A stretch of DNA of 64,000 nt from Balneolaceae bacterium UBA3186 (GTDB lineage Bacteria > Bacteroidota > Rhodothermia > Balneolales > Balneolaceae). Shown piece after piece: positions 42,033-51,769 of this stretch. Position 1 is the first letter of the stretch; each line of letters starts with the position of its first letter. The notes beneath the pieces were generated by a model. It was not told the DNA's origin, ran no database searches, and saw only the letters and a program-made list of their open reading frames with translations. The position numbers and the translations under genes are program-made. The stretch covers positions 372,928-436,927 of the forward strand of contig DEXK01000013.1 in the NCBI GenBank assembly GCA_002364085.1, given 5' to 3'.

Positions 42033-45000
42033 TTGAATCTATTTACTAGGCTTTTATTTACACCAGTTGCCCTGCTTTTGGGTTCTGTGATTCTTATATC
42101 ATCGAACATCTACGCTCAGGAAAAGACTGTTATTGATACATCAAAAGTTGTACCCGATACTTCTTTGGTTGGAATTAAATTCTATAGTCCGTTTAAAACA
42201 CGATATGTAAGCAATTTCAGGACTAGGAAAATCCCACGAATTTACCGTTTGTTGGAGAGTGATTTTACCACCAATACCAATTGGGATTCTGTTTCTACCT
42301 ATAAAGTTCAGCAAGAAATCAGCGGAACTACTGTTTTGATTCCTGCTTTTTATGATTTTGAGACGTATGCAGCCCAACAGAAAGAATTTCAAAAAAAGGA
42401 ACTTTCGCTTCTTTTAATTCAGGAAGGTAAAAGTGAAGAGCAGCAGGGTAGAGGTCTTTTGGACTTTAGTTTACGAATCCCCGGTGGAGAAAATTCAGCT
42501 TTCACTACAATTTTTGGTAAACCGGAAGTAAACCTTCGAGTTAATGGATCAGCAAATATGAATATCGGGGCTTCTATTCAAAAAGTAGAAGACCCTAATA
42601 TCCCTGAAGATCAACAGAAAAGAATAGATCCTACATTTAATCAAAATCTACAATTGAATATCCAGGGAAGTATTGGGGATAAGCTTACAATAGCAACCGA
42701 TTGGGATACCGAACGTACTTTTGATTATCAAAACAGGTTAAAAATTGAGTATTCAGGCTATGAAGATGAGATCATAAAAAGTATTCAATTAGGTAACGTT
42801 TCTATGGAGACAGGGAATTCTCTGGTGAAAGGTGGTGGAGCGCTATTTGGTATTAAATCTGTGGCTGAGCTTGGACCTCTGAGAGTTACTTCAGTACTTT
42901 CTCAACAAAAAGGGGAAAGTAAAAGCCAGACTATAACGGGCGGTTCACAGGAGGTTCAATTTGAACTACGACCAACAGATTACGATGATGATCAGCACTT
43001 CTTCATTGATTTTTATAATCGCCAGCAGTTTGAGAGTAATATGCTCGATAACCTCCCATTGATAGGTACTGATTTTCAGTTTAGTCAGGTAAATGTTTGG
43101 ATCGAAGACGCTACAGGGGCAGCATCAAGTGAATCGTTCAGAGCTTATGCTTTTGTAGATCTCGGAGTGGTAGAAAACCCTGATGGTTCATTTGAACCGC
43201 CAAATCCTGATAATGATAGGCTCGATGATCAAAAACTGGAGGACAGAAGAAACAACAACTCAGTACAAACTGATGATCTGAATCTAAAAGGAAGTGTACA
43301 GCCCGGAAGCTATTATGTGAAATTAAAACGTGGAGAAGATTATGAGTTTAATGAAGCGTTAGGAATTATCAGTTTAAAAAGGAGGGTAGGAAGTAATTCA
43401 ACGCTGGCGGTTTCTTTTTCCTATTCAACGCTGGAAGATCCTGGAACAATTGTTGAAGTAGGCGATTTAGAACCCCGAGATGGTGCTATTACCTATCTAA
43501 AGCTTTTGCGTCCAAGAAATCTAACCCCTGATAAGTTTGCTTGGGATCTAACAATGCGAAATATCTATTCGCTTGGAGTGACCAATGTTAGCCAAGAAGG
43601 ACTAACACTGGATTTCGAAATTACAAAAGATAACCAGTCCATAAACAGGATTCCCGGCAGAACACAAACACTTTTGGAAGACCTTGGTTTGGATCTACAG
43701 GATTCTCAGCAAGCTTTGGGAAAAGATGGCCGAATAGATTTTGACGGTTTAAGATTTGACCCATTTACCGGAAAGATCATGTTCCCATATCTGGAACCAT
43801 TTGGAGCCAGAATTGACACCTTAATTTCAGATTTGCCAACCGATGAATCTGAGTTGGTGTTTGATTCTCTGTATGCAGCCAAAAAGGAAATTGCTTTTGA
43901 AAGCACTCAGAACAGGTTTTATGAGATAAGTGGTAATTCTAAAGGTGGGGTTTCCAGTTCTTTCTTTTTGGGTGATCTTGTAGAAGGTTCAGTAAAAGTA
44001 TTTGCAAACGGAGCAGAGCTAATTGAAGGTGTTGATTACGAAGTAGATTATTCGTTCGGGAGTGTAAGCATACTTAATGACCGGTTTCTAGCGTCCGGTC
44101 AAAATCTGCGAGTTGAATATGAAAACAATCAGTTTTTCTCAATTGGTCAAAAGAACTTTACCGGAGTAAGAGCAGAATATTTTGTTTCCGATAATATTAG
44201 TTTAGGCAGTACTTTCTTCCGATTAAACGAGCAAACACTTTCTGAGAAGATCAGAATTGGAAATGAGCCTATCAATAATACCGTTATAGGTTTAGATGCG
44301 AATGCAAAATTTGACACTCCTTGGCTAACTCGATTTATAGATAAGATTCCGCTTTTACAAACAAGAGCTGAATCTAATTTTAGCGTAAGTGGTGAGTTTG
44401 CTCAACTAAGACCGGGCGTTGCACAAACCAATGCAGTAAGGGATGCCATTGACGATGGTATTTTATTCGAAGATGAAGAGAATGGTTTGTCTTTTATAGA
44501 TGATTTTGAAGGAGCGGAGTTCAGTATCCCATTTAAAATTGCTGCCCGTTGGAATTTACCAAGCGCACCAGCAGCTATTCCCGGTTATGACGATGATTTT
44601 GAAAACAATCCCAATCCTGCTCCGGATCTGATGTCGAAAATAGCACGTTCCGATCTCAGAGCACAATTTGTTTGGTACGAGATTCCAAGAAACGTATCTA
44701 ATATTTTGGGGAATGTTGAAATAACACCTGAATCAAGGCCTGTTTTTGTTAGGGATGTGTTCAGAGGAAGGGAAACAAATAATCCTCAGGAAGAGATCAT
44801 TACTCCGCTGGATGTGTATTACAATCCAACCAAAAGAGGTCCGTATAATTATAATCCTGATCTTAAAAACAAATTAGAGAACGAACCGCAAGATATGTGG
44901 GGTGGTATGACTGCAGTTTTACCAACCGGACAGGAAGACCTTACCCAAAACAATATTGAGTTTATAGAATTCTGGGTTCAAAGCATTTTGCCTGATGGCA

Positions 45001-48000
45001 GACAACCGGACGGGCAAGATATAAATGAAGATTATGCGGGCAAGATCTATATAGATTTAGGGATCATTTCCGAAGATGTAATTCCAAACGAGGTGTCGAA
45101 CTCTGAGGATGGTTTAGCACAGAATATTTCAAGTGTTGAAAAAGATGCGGCAGGAAGATCATATATCCCAACTATACCAACTCCTCCACAAGGTCAATTT
45201 TCTAACGAGAACAGAGATTTGGAAGATGTTGGACTTGATGGCGTACCGAATGAAGATGGTTTTAATTCTGAAACAACAGAGAAAGCATTGTTTGCTAGCT
45301 TCCTTACCGCTATGGAAGAGGCTTATGGACTAAATAGTCCTGAATATCGAGAAATCGAATCCGACCCGTCAAATGATGATTATGTGTATTACGGGGAATC
45401 GAAAGTAGATGGATTAAAACTTCATGAGCGTTTCCACCGAGTTAGAGGATATTATGATGGGAATACTCCTGTTGCAGGCGGTGATAAACGAGCGGTAACG
45501 AATAAACCCGAAAAAGAAGGTTTGATCACACCGTCTAATGTCGAAATTCAAAATTCTTACTTCCAGTATGAGATAAATTATAATCCGGCAGATTTTGATA
45601 ATCTGGAAATTGGATCAGACAGCACCTTTATAGTTGATAAGGTGGGTGGTGGAAGTCAGGAAACCACATGGCGATTAATCCGAATACCTTTAAGTGAGTT
45701 TACCCGAAAAGTTGGGAACATAAACGGGTTTCAAAACATTTCTTATATCAGACTTTGGATGTCTGGCTACAAAGAGCCTTTTACTTTACGCTTTGCAACA
45801 TTTGAGTTTGTGGGTAGCCAATGGAGAGAAGCTGAAAATATAACAGAATCAAGAGGAAGTGCATCTGATTTTAAAGTTGCTACCGTAAATATAGAAGAAA
45901 ATGCCAGCAGATCTCCGATCCCTTACCGACAGCCGGAAGGAGCCATCAGAGCTGTAAACCGAGGAGCACAATCACAAACATTGGCAAACGAACAATCTTT
46001 GGTATTGCAAACAGAAGGTTTGGGTTCTCAGGAAATCAATTTTGTTAAAAGAGTATATCCTGGCGGATTGAACTTTTTAAATTACTCAAACATCAGAATG
46101 TTTGTTCATGGGGAAGGTTATGATAACAGGGAAGATGCGGAACTCGTAATTAGAATGGGAACCGATCTTGATAATGATTTTTACGAGTACCGGCAACCGG
46201 TGACACCAACCGATCCAAATTTCAACTTTGGTTCATATGATCCTACAGAAGGCGGGCGATTAAATTCAGAAGCGGAAGAAATATGGAAGTACGACGAAAA
46301 TAGTATGAATATCATCATTTCTGCTTTTAACGTTTTAAAACAGGAAAGAATTAATAACAATGGTAATCCTTCAGAGATTTATCAAGGGCAAACACCATTA
46401 CCTGATGGGATGGCTCCTGGAGCTGTAATTTCTATAAAAGGAAATCCATCCTTAGATCGTGTTTCAGAATTCGCTATAGGGATAAGAAATCCACACGATA
46501 TGAATGATATTAATTCGCCCGGGAACCCTGTTTTGGATGCAGAATTTTGGGTGAATGAACTTCGAATTTCAGGTTTTGATAATGAAAACGGTTGGGCAGC
46601 GAATGGTAAAGCGACATTAAAATTAGCTGACTTTGCTACCATGAATGCAAATGTAACACGCCAAACAACTGGTTTTGGTGGATTGGATTCTCGTTTAGGT
46701 CAACGTTCTGTTTCAGACAATTTAGGATATTCGGTTAGTTCAACGGTAAACCTACACAAACTAGTTCCAGATAGGTTTGGGTGGTCATTTCCGGTGACGG
46801 TTTCTGCCCGCAGAAGTTCATCAACACCAAAATTTCTTCCGGATCGCGGAGATATCCGCTTAGATGATTTTATAGAAGCAGAACGAGCTCGAACAGACAT
46901 TTCAGATTCAGAAATAGAGCAAAATGTAGATGAGAAAATAAGTGAGATACAAACAATTTCGGAAGGATATTCACTAAACGTATCAAACATATCAAAATCA
47001 AATTCTAAGGGTAAACTTGCTCAGTACACTATAGATAGAATGAAATTGAGCTATGTGTATAATGAAGGAACCTCACGCAACCCACAGTTGGCATTGCAGA
47101 ATAATTGGAACTATTCAACCACATTAAGCTATGGACTCAATTTTCCAAGAGTTAAATTATTCCGACCTTTTAAGTTTACAGAGCAACTACCGGGGTTAAA
47201 TGTTCTTTCCGGATTGAGGGTTGGTTATATGCCGTCAAGTGTAAATGCATCAACCAGCTTAACCAGAAGCTATGATGAGCGTAGAAGGAAATTACTTGGG
47301 GATGAAACCATTCAACCTATTCAACAAACGCATGCATTTACCCAAAGAGCGAACTTTGGTTTTAACTACAATTTTACTCCATCTATCACAACCACATTCA
47401 GATCTAATGTGAATTTCGATATGTCGAATATCGGCATTAAGGACGCTAATCAGACCGGAGTTGATAGCCTCAGATTCCAGGTTGTACCCACATTCGATGT
47501 ATTTAATGATATTTTAACTACTGATTCAGTCTCAGCCAGAAGATCCAGTTACTCAGAAGCTTATACAGCAAGTTGGAGGCCAAAACTCAATACAATTAAG
47601 GCACTGAACTGGGTAACTTATAACGCATCATATTCAGGTGGATTTCAATGGAATAACAGTCCCCGAGGTTCAAATTTAGGAGCCAGAGTTTCTAACACAT
47701 TCGATCTCACAAATTCCTTCAAATTCAATGTTGGAAAGATCATCGACAGTATTGGATTTATAGATTCGATGAGAGAAAGCGATAAAAAGGAATCAGCAAG
47801 CCGAAAGAACAATAAGCCTGCTCTTAATGATACTACATCAACCGGAGGAATAAATGTACTTAAAGATGCTCAATTTGTAGGACGTAAATTAGCTCTGGCT
47901 CTTTTTAGCATGAAAAACGTTGATTTTAGTTACCGAAAAGGAAAAAGTTCCAGTCAACAAGGATATGGAGGACAATCACAATTTTTCAATGCCTTTGGTG

Positions 48001-49235
48001 ATCAAAGTACAGGTTCTTTTTCACCGCCATTCGGATATAGAACAGGTTTGAACGAGGATATTTCCAGAGATCAGTTGGTAAGAAATAACAATAATCCTTT
48101 GGCAATAAATAAAACATACTCTGACAATCTTACTTTAGGAACCTCACTTAAATTATTCCAAAATATTTCTGTAGATCTGGATTGGTCAACCCGATGGGAT
48201 GAACGAACAACAGAAACAATTACATTTACAGGAGCAGATAATTTCAATTCCGTAAACATTTCTTCAGGTGATATAAATTCCTCTGTTTGGGCTTTTGGCA
48301 GTGGCTATGAAGACTTCTTTCGTACACAATTGAAGACAGCATTTGAAGATCTGGAAGGGGGAGTAATTGACGATGAAAACGGAAATAGTGATGGCAGAAC
48401 GGTATTGAACCGAGTCACACTTCAGGACGATTTCAGAAACTCCTATTTATCCGGTAATACTTCCGGTGCAGGACAAAAAGAATTCACACCGATACCAAAG
48501 CCTAACTGGAGAGTTACCTGGCAAGGTTTTGAGAAGTTTATCCCGTTTCTTGGCGATAATATGAATCGAGCTTCTCTAACACATAGTTATAAAGGTACTT
48601 ACCGTCTTGGGTGGCAATTTATAAATCAATTTGGTGATGAGACTTCTCAGAATATTGGTGGTATTACCATAAATGATAACCGAGATAAATTTGAACCTGC
48701 ATCCATAACTATCGACCAAAGATTTAGTCCGTTGATCCAATTGAATATTACATGGAAAAATTCATTAAAAACTGATTTTGGATATGAGACCAGTAAATTG
48801 ACAAGCTTTGCTTTATCCAGTAAAACGGTTTCTGAAAGAAGATCAAAAGGCTTTAAAGTAAATCTGAATTATACTTTCCGTAAGGTTTCAATCCCTATCT
48901 TCCCTAATATTAAAAACAATATTGATCTGGCAGTAAGTGGAAACTTCAGTGAAGATTCTGATCAAAACTTCATTCTAGTGAATGACCTGATCAATGCATT
49001 TCAGAATTTTAATGAAAAAGGAACAGATGTAGATGCCTATGACTTTGATCCTCAAAACGAAACAGGACAAAAGCGGTATAACGGATCATTAGTGATAGGT
49101 TACCGAATATCCAGTACCATAAATTCGAACTTTGAATACACGTATAACCGCGTAATACCAAAAGGGTCATCCATTCCTCCACGAACCAATCAGGAAATTA
49201 GATTCAATATCAGAATTGCTATTCAGTCGAGATAA
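42033..49235 (+). CDS. sprA: Giant outer-membrane protein SprA (gliding/type IX secretion)
   Basis: A 2400-residue protein that forms the outer-membrane conduit of the type IX secretion system. In Flavobacterium it is a very large single-chain barrel. A signal peptide lies at about 1-28 (ends NIYAQEK). The mature part alternates beta-rich barrel stretches with Asp/Asn-rich loops (about 880-1010). Recognisable segments include LQLNIQGSIGDKLTIATDWDTERTFDYQNRLK near 215 and the C-terminal IRFNIRIAIQSR with alternating residues. The only in-frame start before the signal peptide is a TTG at 42033, since a stop lies at 41985 and there is no ATG between; this is unusual. Monocistronic and divergent from lptF. 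No secretion-signal substrates are obvious beside it. Confidence 0.94.
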   Translation: MNLFTRLLFTPVALLLGSVILISSNIYAQEKTVIDTSKVVPDTSLVGIKFYSPFKTRYVSNFRTRKIPRIYRLLESDFTTNTNWDSVSTYKVQQEISGTTVLIPAFYDFETYAAQQKEFQKKELSLLLIQEGKSEEQQGRGLLDFSLRIPGGENSAFTTIFGKPEVNLRVNGSANMNIGASIQKVEDPNIPEDQQKRIDPTFNQNLQLNIQGSIGDKLTIATDWDTERTFDYQNRLKIEYSGYEDEIIKSIQLGNVSMETGNSLVKGGGALFGIKSVAELGPLRVTSVLSQQKGESKSQTITGGSQEVQFELRPTDYDDDQHFFIDFYNRQQFESNMLDNLPLIGTDFQFSQVNVWIEDATGAASSESFRAYAFVDLGVVENPDGSFEPPNPDNDRLDDQKLEDRRNNNSVQTDDLNLKGSVQPGSYYVKLKRGEDYEFNEALGIISLKRRVGSNSTLAVSFSYSTLEDPGTIVEVGDLEPRDGAITYLKLLRPRNLTPDKFAWDLTMRNIYSLGVTNVSQEGLTLDFEITKDNQSINRIPGRTQTLLEDLGLDLQDSQQALGKDGRIDFDGLRFDPFTGKIMFPYLEPFGARIDTLISDLPTDESELVFDSLYAAKKEIAFESTQNRFYEISGNSKGGVSSSFFLGDLVEGSVKVFANGAELIEGVDYEVDYSFGSVSILNDRFLASGQNLRVEYENNQFFSIGQKNFTGVRAEYFVSDNISLGSTFFRLNEQTLSEKIRIGNEPINNTVIGLDANAKFDTPWLTRFIDKIPLLQTRAESNFSVSGEFAQLRPGVAQTNAVRDAIDDGILFEDEENGLSFIDDFEGAEFSIPFKIAARWNLPSAPAAIPGYDDDFENNPNPAPDLMSKIARSDLRAQFVWYEIPRNVSNILGNVEITPESRPVFVRDVFRGRETNNPQEEIITPLDVYYNPTKRGPYNYNPDLKNKLENEPQDMWGGMTAVLPTGQEDLTQNNIEFIEFWVQSILPDGRQPDGQDINEDYAGKIYIDLGIISEDVIPNEVSNSEDGLAQNISSVEKDAAGRSYIPTIPTPPQGQFSNENRDLEDVGLDGVPNEDGFNSETTEKALFASFLTAMEEAYGLNSPEYREIESDPSNDDYVYYGESKVDGLKLHERFHRVRGYYDGNTPVAGGDKRAVTNKPEKEGLITPSNVEIQNSYFQYEINYNPADFDNLEIGSDSTFIVDKVGGGSQETTWRLIRIPLSEFTRKVGNINGFQNISYIRLWMSGYKEPFTLRFATFEFVGSQWREAENITESRGSASDFKVATVNIEENASRSPIPYRQPEGAIRAVNRGAQSQTLANEQSLVLQTEGLGSQEINFVKRVYPGGLNFLNYSNIRMFVHGEGYDNREDAELVIRMGTDLDNDFYEYRQPVTPTDPNFNFGSYDPTEGGRLNSEAEEIWKYDENSMNIIISAFNVLKQERINNNGNPSEIYQGQTPLPDGMAPGAVISIKGNPSLDRVSEFAIGIRNPHDMNDINSPGNPVLDAEFWVNELRISGFDNENGWAANGKATLKLADFATMNANVTRQTTGFGGLDSRLGQRSVSDNLGYSVSSTVNLHKLVPDRFGWSFPVTVSARRSSSTPKFLPDRGDIRLDDFIEAERARTDISDSEIEQNVDEKISEIQTISEGYSLNVSNISKSNSKGKLAQYTIDRMKLSYVYNEGTSRNPQLALQNNWNYSTTLSYGLNFPRVKLFRPFKFTEQLPGLNVLSGLRVGYMPSSVNASTSLTRSYDERRRKLLGDETIQPIQQTHAFTQRANFGFNYNFTPSITTTFRSNVNFDMSNIGIKDANQTGVDSLRFQVVPTFDVFNDILTTDSVSARRSSYSEAYTASWRPKLNTIKALNWVTYNASYSGGFQWNNSPRGSNLGARVSNTFDLTNSFKFNVGKIIDSIGFIDSMRESDKKESASRKNNKPALNDTTSTGGINVLKDAQFVGRKLALALFSMKNVDFSYRKGKSSSQQGYGGQSQFFNAFGDQSTGSFSPPFGYRTGLNEDISRDQLVRNNNNPLAINKTYSDNLTLGTSLKLFQNISVDLDWSTRWDERTTETITFTGADNFNSVNISSGDINSSVWAFGSGYEDFFRTQLKTAFEDLEGGVIDDENGNSDGRTVLNRVTLQDDFRNSYLSGNTSGAGQKEFTPIPKPNWRVTWQGFEKFIPFLGDNMNRASLTHSYKGTYRLGWQFINQFGDETSQNIGGITINDNRDKFEPASITIDQRFSPLIQLNITWKNSLKTDFGYETSKLTSFALSSKTVSERRSKGFKVNLNYTFRKVSIPIFPNIKNNIDLAVSGNFSEDSDQNFILVNDLINAFQNFNEKGTDVDAYDFDPQNETGQKRYNGSLVIGYRISSTINSNFEYTYNRVIPKGSSIPPRTNQEIRFNIRIAIQSR

Positions 49236-49318
49236 GTGTCAGAGAATAACGGATATTGAACATTTAATACTGAATGTTGAGATGGAATAAGTATTCATAA
49301 CAGTATCACAAACTTCTT

Positions 49319-50236
49319 TTAGTTTCTCCAGACAGGGCCTTCGTTTCTTCCTTCAGTATCTGTTAATTGTATTCTCTCTTTAGTTAGGATATTAATTTTC
49401 CAGATATTGTAATTGCCTTTGGATCCCGCTGTATAGACCAACCATTCACCATCCGGCGACCAATCCGGTGAATAGCATTCGATAGAGTCATTTGTCAGGT
49501 TTACTAAATTGCTTCCATCAGCATCCATAATATAAAGATCCCATTGACGATCGTTAAGTCCGTAGAACGCGATTTTTTTACCATCAGGAGAAAATTTAGC
49601 TCCTGAATCATAGCCCTTTTTGTTGGTCAATCTGCGAACATTGCTTCCGTCAGCATTCATAATGTGAATTTCACCGTTTGCCGCGTGAGTATTATCAGTA
49701 GAATCCCGTAGTTGTCTAGTAAAGAGAATATTTTTACCGTTAGGCGACCAGGATGGACTCTCTTCATACATCTTATTTTTAGTGAGAGATCTGATGTTGG
49801 AGCCATCCTTATCCATCACATATACATTTCGGCTCAGTGAATCCCGATCACTCATAAATACAATTAATTTACCATCAGGGGAGGGCGTGGGGAGAACGTC
49901 TTTTGCGGGATGATCTGTAATACGAGTAACTTCTGTAGATTTAGTGTTTACACTATAGATCTCTTCATTTCCGTCTCTTTTTGAATAGAAATAGACAGAG
50001 GCACCATCTTTTCCCCAGTCAGGACTAAAATCTAAAGATTCATTATTGGTTAGTCTTTTCAGGCTGTCTCCGTTTACGTCCATCATATAAATTTCGGAGT
50101 TGCCGTCCCGATCTGAAACAAAGGCTATTTCCTGATAAGGTGAATACTTCTCAGCCTGCTTTTTATTTTTTTGGTTACAGGATAGAAAGGTGACAAGAAA
50201 TAGCAGATATAATGGTTTTCTCATTAAATTCATCAC
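49319..50236 (-). CDS. TolB-like WD40/PD40 beta-propeller lipoprotein
   Basis: A 305-residue lipoprotein (signal with lipobox TFLSCNQ, cysteine near residue 20) followed by six PD40 blades, each reading like EIYMMDVNGDSLKRLTNN, FSPDGKKIAFYG or WSPDGEWLVYTAG. The fold is that of the TolB C-terminal propeller. In Bacteroidota such lipoproteins often sit on the outer membrane's inner face, but no Tol-Pal genes are nearby, so no TolB role is claimed. Monocistronic. The region just upstream (50267-50340) carries a relic of the lnt 3' end. Confidence 0.85.
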   Translation of the reverse strand: MMNLMRKPLYLLFLVTFLSCNQKNKKQAEKYSPYQEIAFVSDRDGNSEIYMMDVNGDSLKRLTNNESLDFSPDWGKDGASVYFYSKRDGNEEIYSVNTKSTEVTRITDHPAKDVLPTPSPDGKLIVFMSDRDSLSRNVYVMDKDGSNIRSLTKNKMYEESPSWSPNGKNILFTRQLRDSTDNTHAANGEIHIMNADGSNVRRLTNKKGYDSGAKFSPDGKKIAFYGLNDRQWDLYIMDADGSNLVNLTNDSIECYSPDWSPDGEWLVYTAGSKGNYNIWKINILTKERIQLTDTEGRNEGPVWRN

Positions 50237-50266
50237 TTTAGGTATTTACAGTTGTACATCCATCTT

Positions 50267-50340
50267 TCGTTTATATATACCTAATTAATTTCAGTAAAGC
50301 GATAGCTTTGGGCCAGATCAATTAAAAATCCCAAAACCCT
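50267..50340 (-). pseudogene. Relic of the lnt 3' end
   Basis: About 74 bases resembling 54309-54383, which spans the last codons and stop of lnt. Matches include ATATACCTAATTA, TAAAGCGA.AG.TTTGG and a later ATCCCAA block, in the same order and orientation. The copy cannot encode protein. It lies on the far side of the AlkD-like, SRPBCC and restriction-modification-like genes, so these may have been inserted at the lnt 3' end. Confidence 0.6.
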
Positions 50341-50363
50341 GATGCTGAATATGAATTACTTAG

Positions 50364-51005
50364 TCATTTTCTTTTATCGACTTCAATTTCTATAAATAAT
50401 GGTAAATAGCTGGGAGTACAGTTTCTTGGTACAATTTCATCCTTATATAATCCTGTTTTCTCGCCAATAGATTTACAGCGATCACGATATTTTTCATCAT
50501 AGACTCCAATCCACGCTGCTGTATAATTCATAGCCCATTGAACATCAGGGTCTTCTTCTGCAATACTGGTTTCAATTTTTGAAAGAAGCTCCGGCGTATT
50601 TTCCGGTGGAGTTTGTCCGGTCCATCTCAATCTTGCCTGATAATACCAATAAGTGCGTCTCTGAAGAACCGTAGGACTATTTTCCCATGAATTCATTAAA
50701 GCGATGGTACTTTTAGCTTTCATAAGCTGATTTGCCATTAGCCATTCCATTAATCGATTCTTTTCATCGGATGAATGCTTCTGCATTTCTTCATCCAATG
50801 TATTGATCAACTCTTGAGTGAGTAGTTTTTTATCCATGATCAGAACGGCTAAAAGTCTGGGGAAATACTCACCCGTTGACCAGAGCTCCATTGCCATAGA
50901 ATGATCTGTTTTGATATCTTTCGCAATTTTCTTTAGATCTCCAAGCTTGGGCGATTCAGGGTCTATCTGTGAATAAATGTTCTGAGTTTCCGAAGATAAA
51001 TTCAT
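50364..51005 (-). CDS. DNA alkylation repair protein, AlkD-like
   Basis: A 213-residue all-helical HEAT-repeat protein. Family signs are LGDLKKIAKDIKTDHSMAMELWSTGEYFPRLLAVLIMD in the first repeats, ENRLMEWLMANQLMKAKSTIALMNSW, and the C-terminal VQWAMNYTAAWIGVYDEKYRDRC. True AlkD removes cationic 3-methyl and 7-methyl purines from DNA. The usual tryptophan, tryptophan and aspartate trio may be met by W in MEWLMAN, W in YWYYQARLRW and an acidic residue, but I cannot verify the geometry. It may belong to the insertion bracketed by the duplicated lnt ends. Confidence 0.82.
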   Translation of the reverse strand: MNLSSETQNIYSQIDPESPKLGDLKKIAKDIKTDHSMAMELWSTGEYFPRLLAVLIMDKKLLTQELINTLDEEMQKHSSDEKNRLMEWLMANQLMKAKSTIALMNSWENSPTVLQRRTYWYYQARLRWTGQTPPENTPELLSKIETSIAEEDPDVQWAMNYTAAWIGVYDEKYRDRCKSIGEKTGLYKDEIVPRNCTPSYLPLFIEIEVDKRK

Positions 51006-51086
51006 GGCGTTCAGATTTTAGTATTAAGGAATATCGGAGTGTAATGAGTTATTTGAAGAATTAATCATTTTTTCTGTAAGATTTGA

Positions 51087-51581
51087 TCAGTCTATGGTGT
51101 ACACTTCAGGATTTAATACCTCTTTCCATTTATCTGACTCAGCAAAATCTTTCACGATTCGATTTCTTTTCTCCAGTAAATCAGTCATATACTTTTTGAG
51201 AAATAACGAATCAACGAATCTTCCTAATAATCCAAATGGGGACCGATAATCGAAAATATCCGTCATTATGGTTTTTCCATTAAGATCTTCAAAGTGATGT
51301 TCATGCCTAAAGGACTTGAAAACTCCTTTCATCATTTCATCAACGAAGTAATTGGGTCGATCAAATTCAGTTACTTTAGCAGTAAGCTTCTGATAGATTC
51401 CGAAATGTTTAGCTTTCCATGTGACACTTTCATTCAATCCGATAAGACCAGTTGTCTTTCCTGCTACTGCAGTTTCATTGGTCTGTTCAGTCGAAATTTT
51501 ATGGAGATCAATACTTCGTGAAAGGTCAAAAACAATATCCTTACTAGCTTGAATTTCAGTACGAAGTACGATTTTAGGCAT
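51087..51581 (-). CDS. SRPBCC (START-like) domain protein
   Basis: A 164-residue protein with the helix-grip fold: the opening strand IVLRTEIQASKDIVFDLSRSIDLH, the basic AKHFGIYQKLTAKVTEFDRPNYFVDEMMKGVFKSFRHEHHFE middle, TIMTDIFDYRSPFGLLGRFVDSLFL, and a terminal helix LLEKRNRIVKDFAE. Such proteins bind hydrophobic ligands in a deep pocket. This subgroup is often annotated as polyketide cyclase or cell-division-inhibitor-like without proof. It lies upstream of the AlkD-like gene with an 81-base gap. Confidence 0.85.
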   Translation of the reverse strand: MPKIVLRTEIQASKDIVFDLSRSIDLHKISTEQTNETAVAGKTTGLIGLNESVTWKAKHFGIYQKLTAKVTEFDRPNYFVDEMMKGVFKSFRHEHHFEDLNGKTIMTDIFDYRSPFGLLGRFVDSLFLKKYMTDLLEKRNRIVKDFAESDKWKEVLNPEVYTID

Positions 51582-51693
51582 TGAATTTTAATAAGTGAAC
51601 CATGAATCATCAAATTGGTCTTCAGGCTCAAACTTTTAATTTCAACCCAAAGAGGCAAAAGGAGTTTTGGTTACTGTGGTTTATAGGATGAGG

Positions 51694-51769
51694 TAACGGT
51701 CTGTGTATGGAGTCGTAGCTATCCCGCAGGGTAGCTATGCACTATACATATTGTTGTGCCTAGCGTTTT
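51694..51769. repeat. Hairpin boundary site H4 after the single-chain restriction-modification gene
   Basis: Left border TAACGGTCTGTGTATGG, arms GTATGGAGTCGTAGCTATCCC (51705-51725) and GGGTAGCTATGCACTATAC (51729-51747) with unpaired bases on one side. The right shoulder TATACATATTGTTGTGCC then TAGCGTTT leads into the gene stop. Border and shoulder match H3 (9893-9963) although the arms differ in sequence: same architecture, different stem. Confidence 0.7.

Noticed and set aside
51651..51676. A third copy of the lnt 3' end next to the H4 hairpin (GGAGTTTTGGTTACTG against GAGAGTTTTGGAACTTAG)
   Set aside because: Only about a dozen matching bases in AT-rich DNA; this could be chance.
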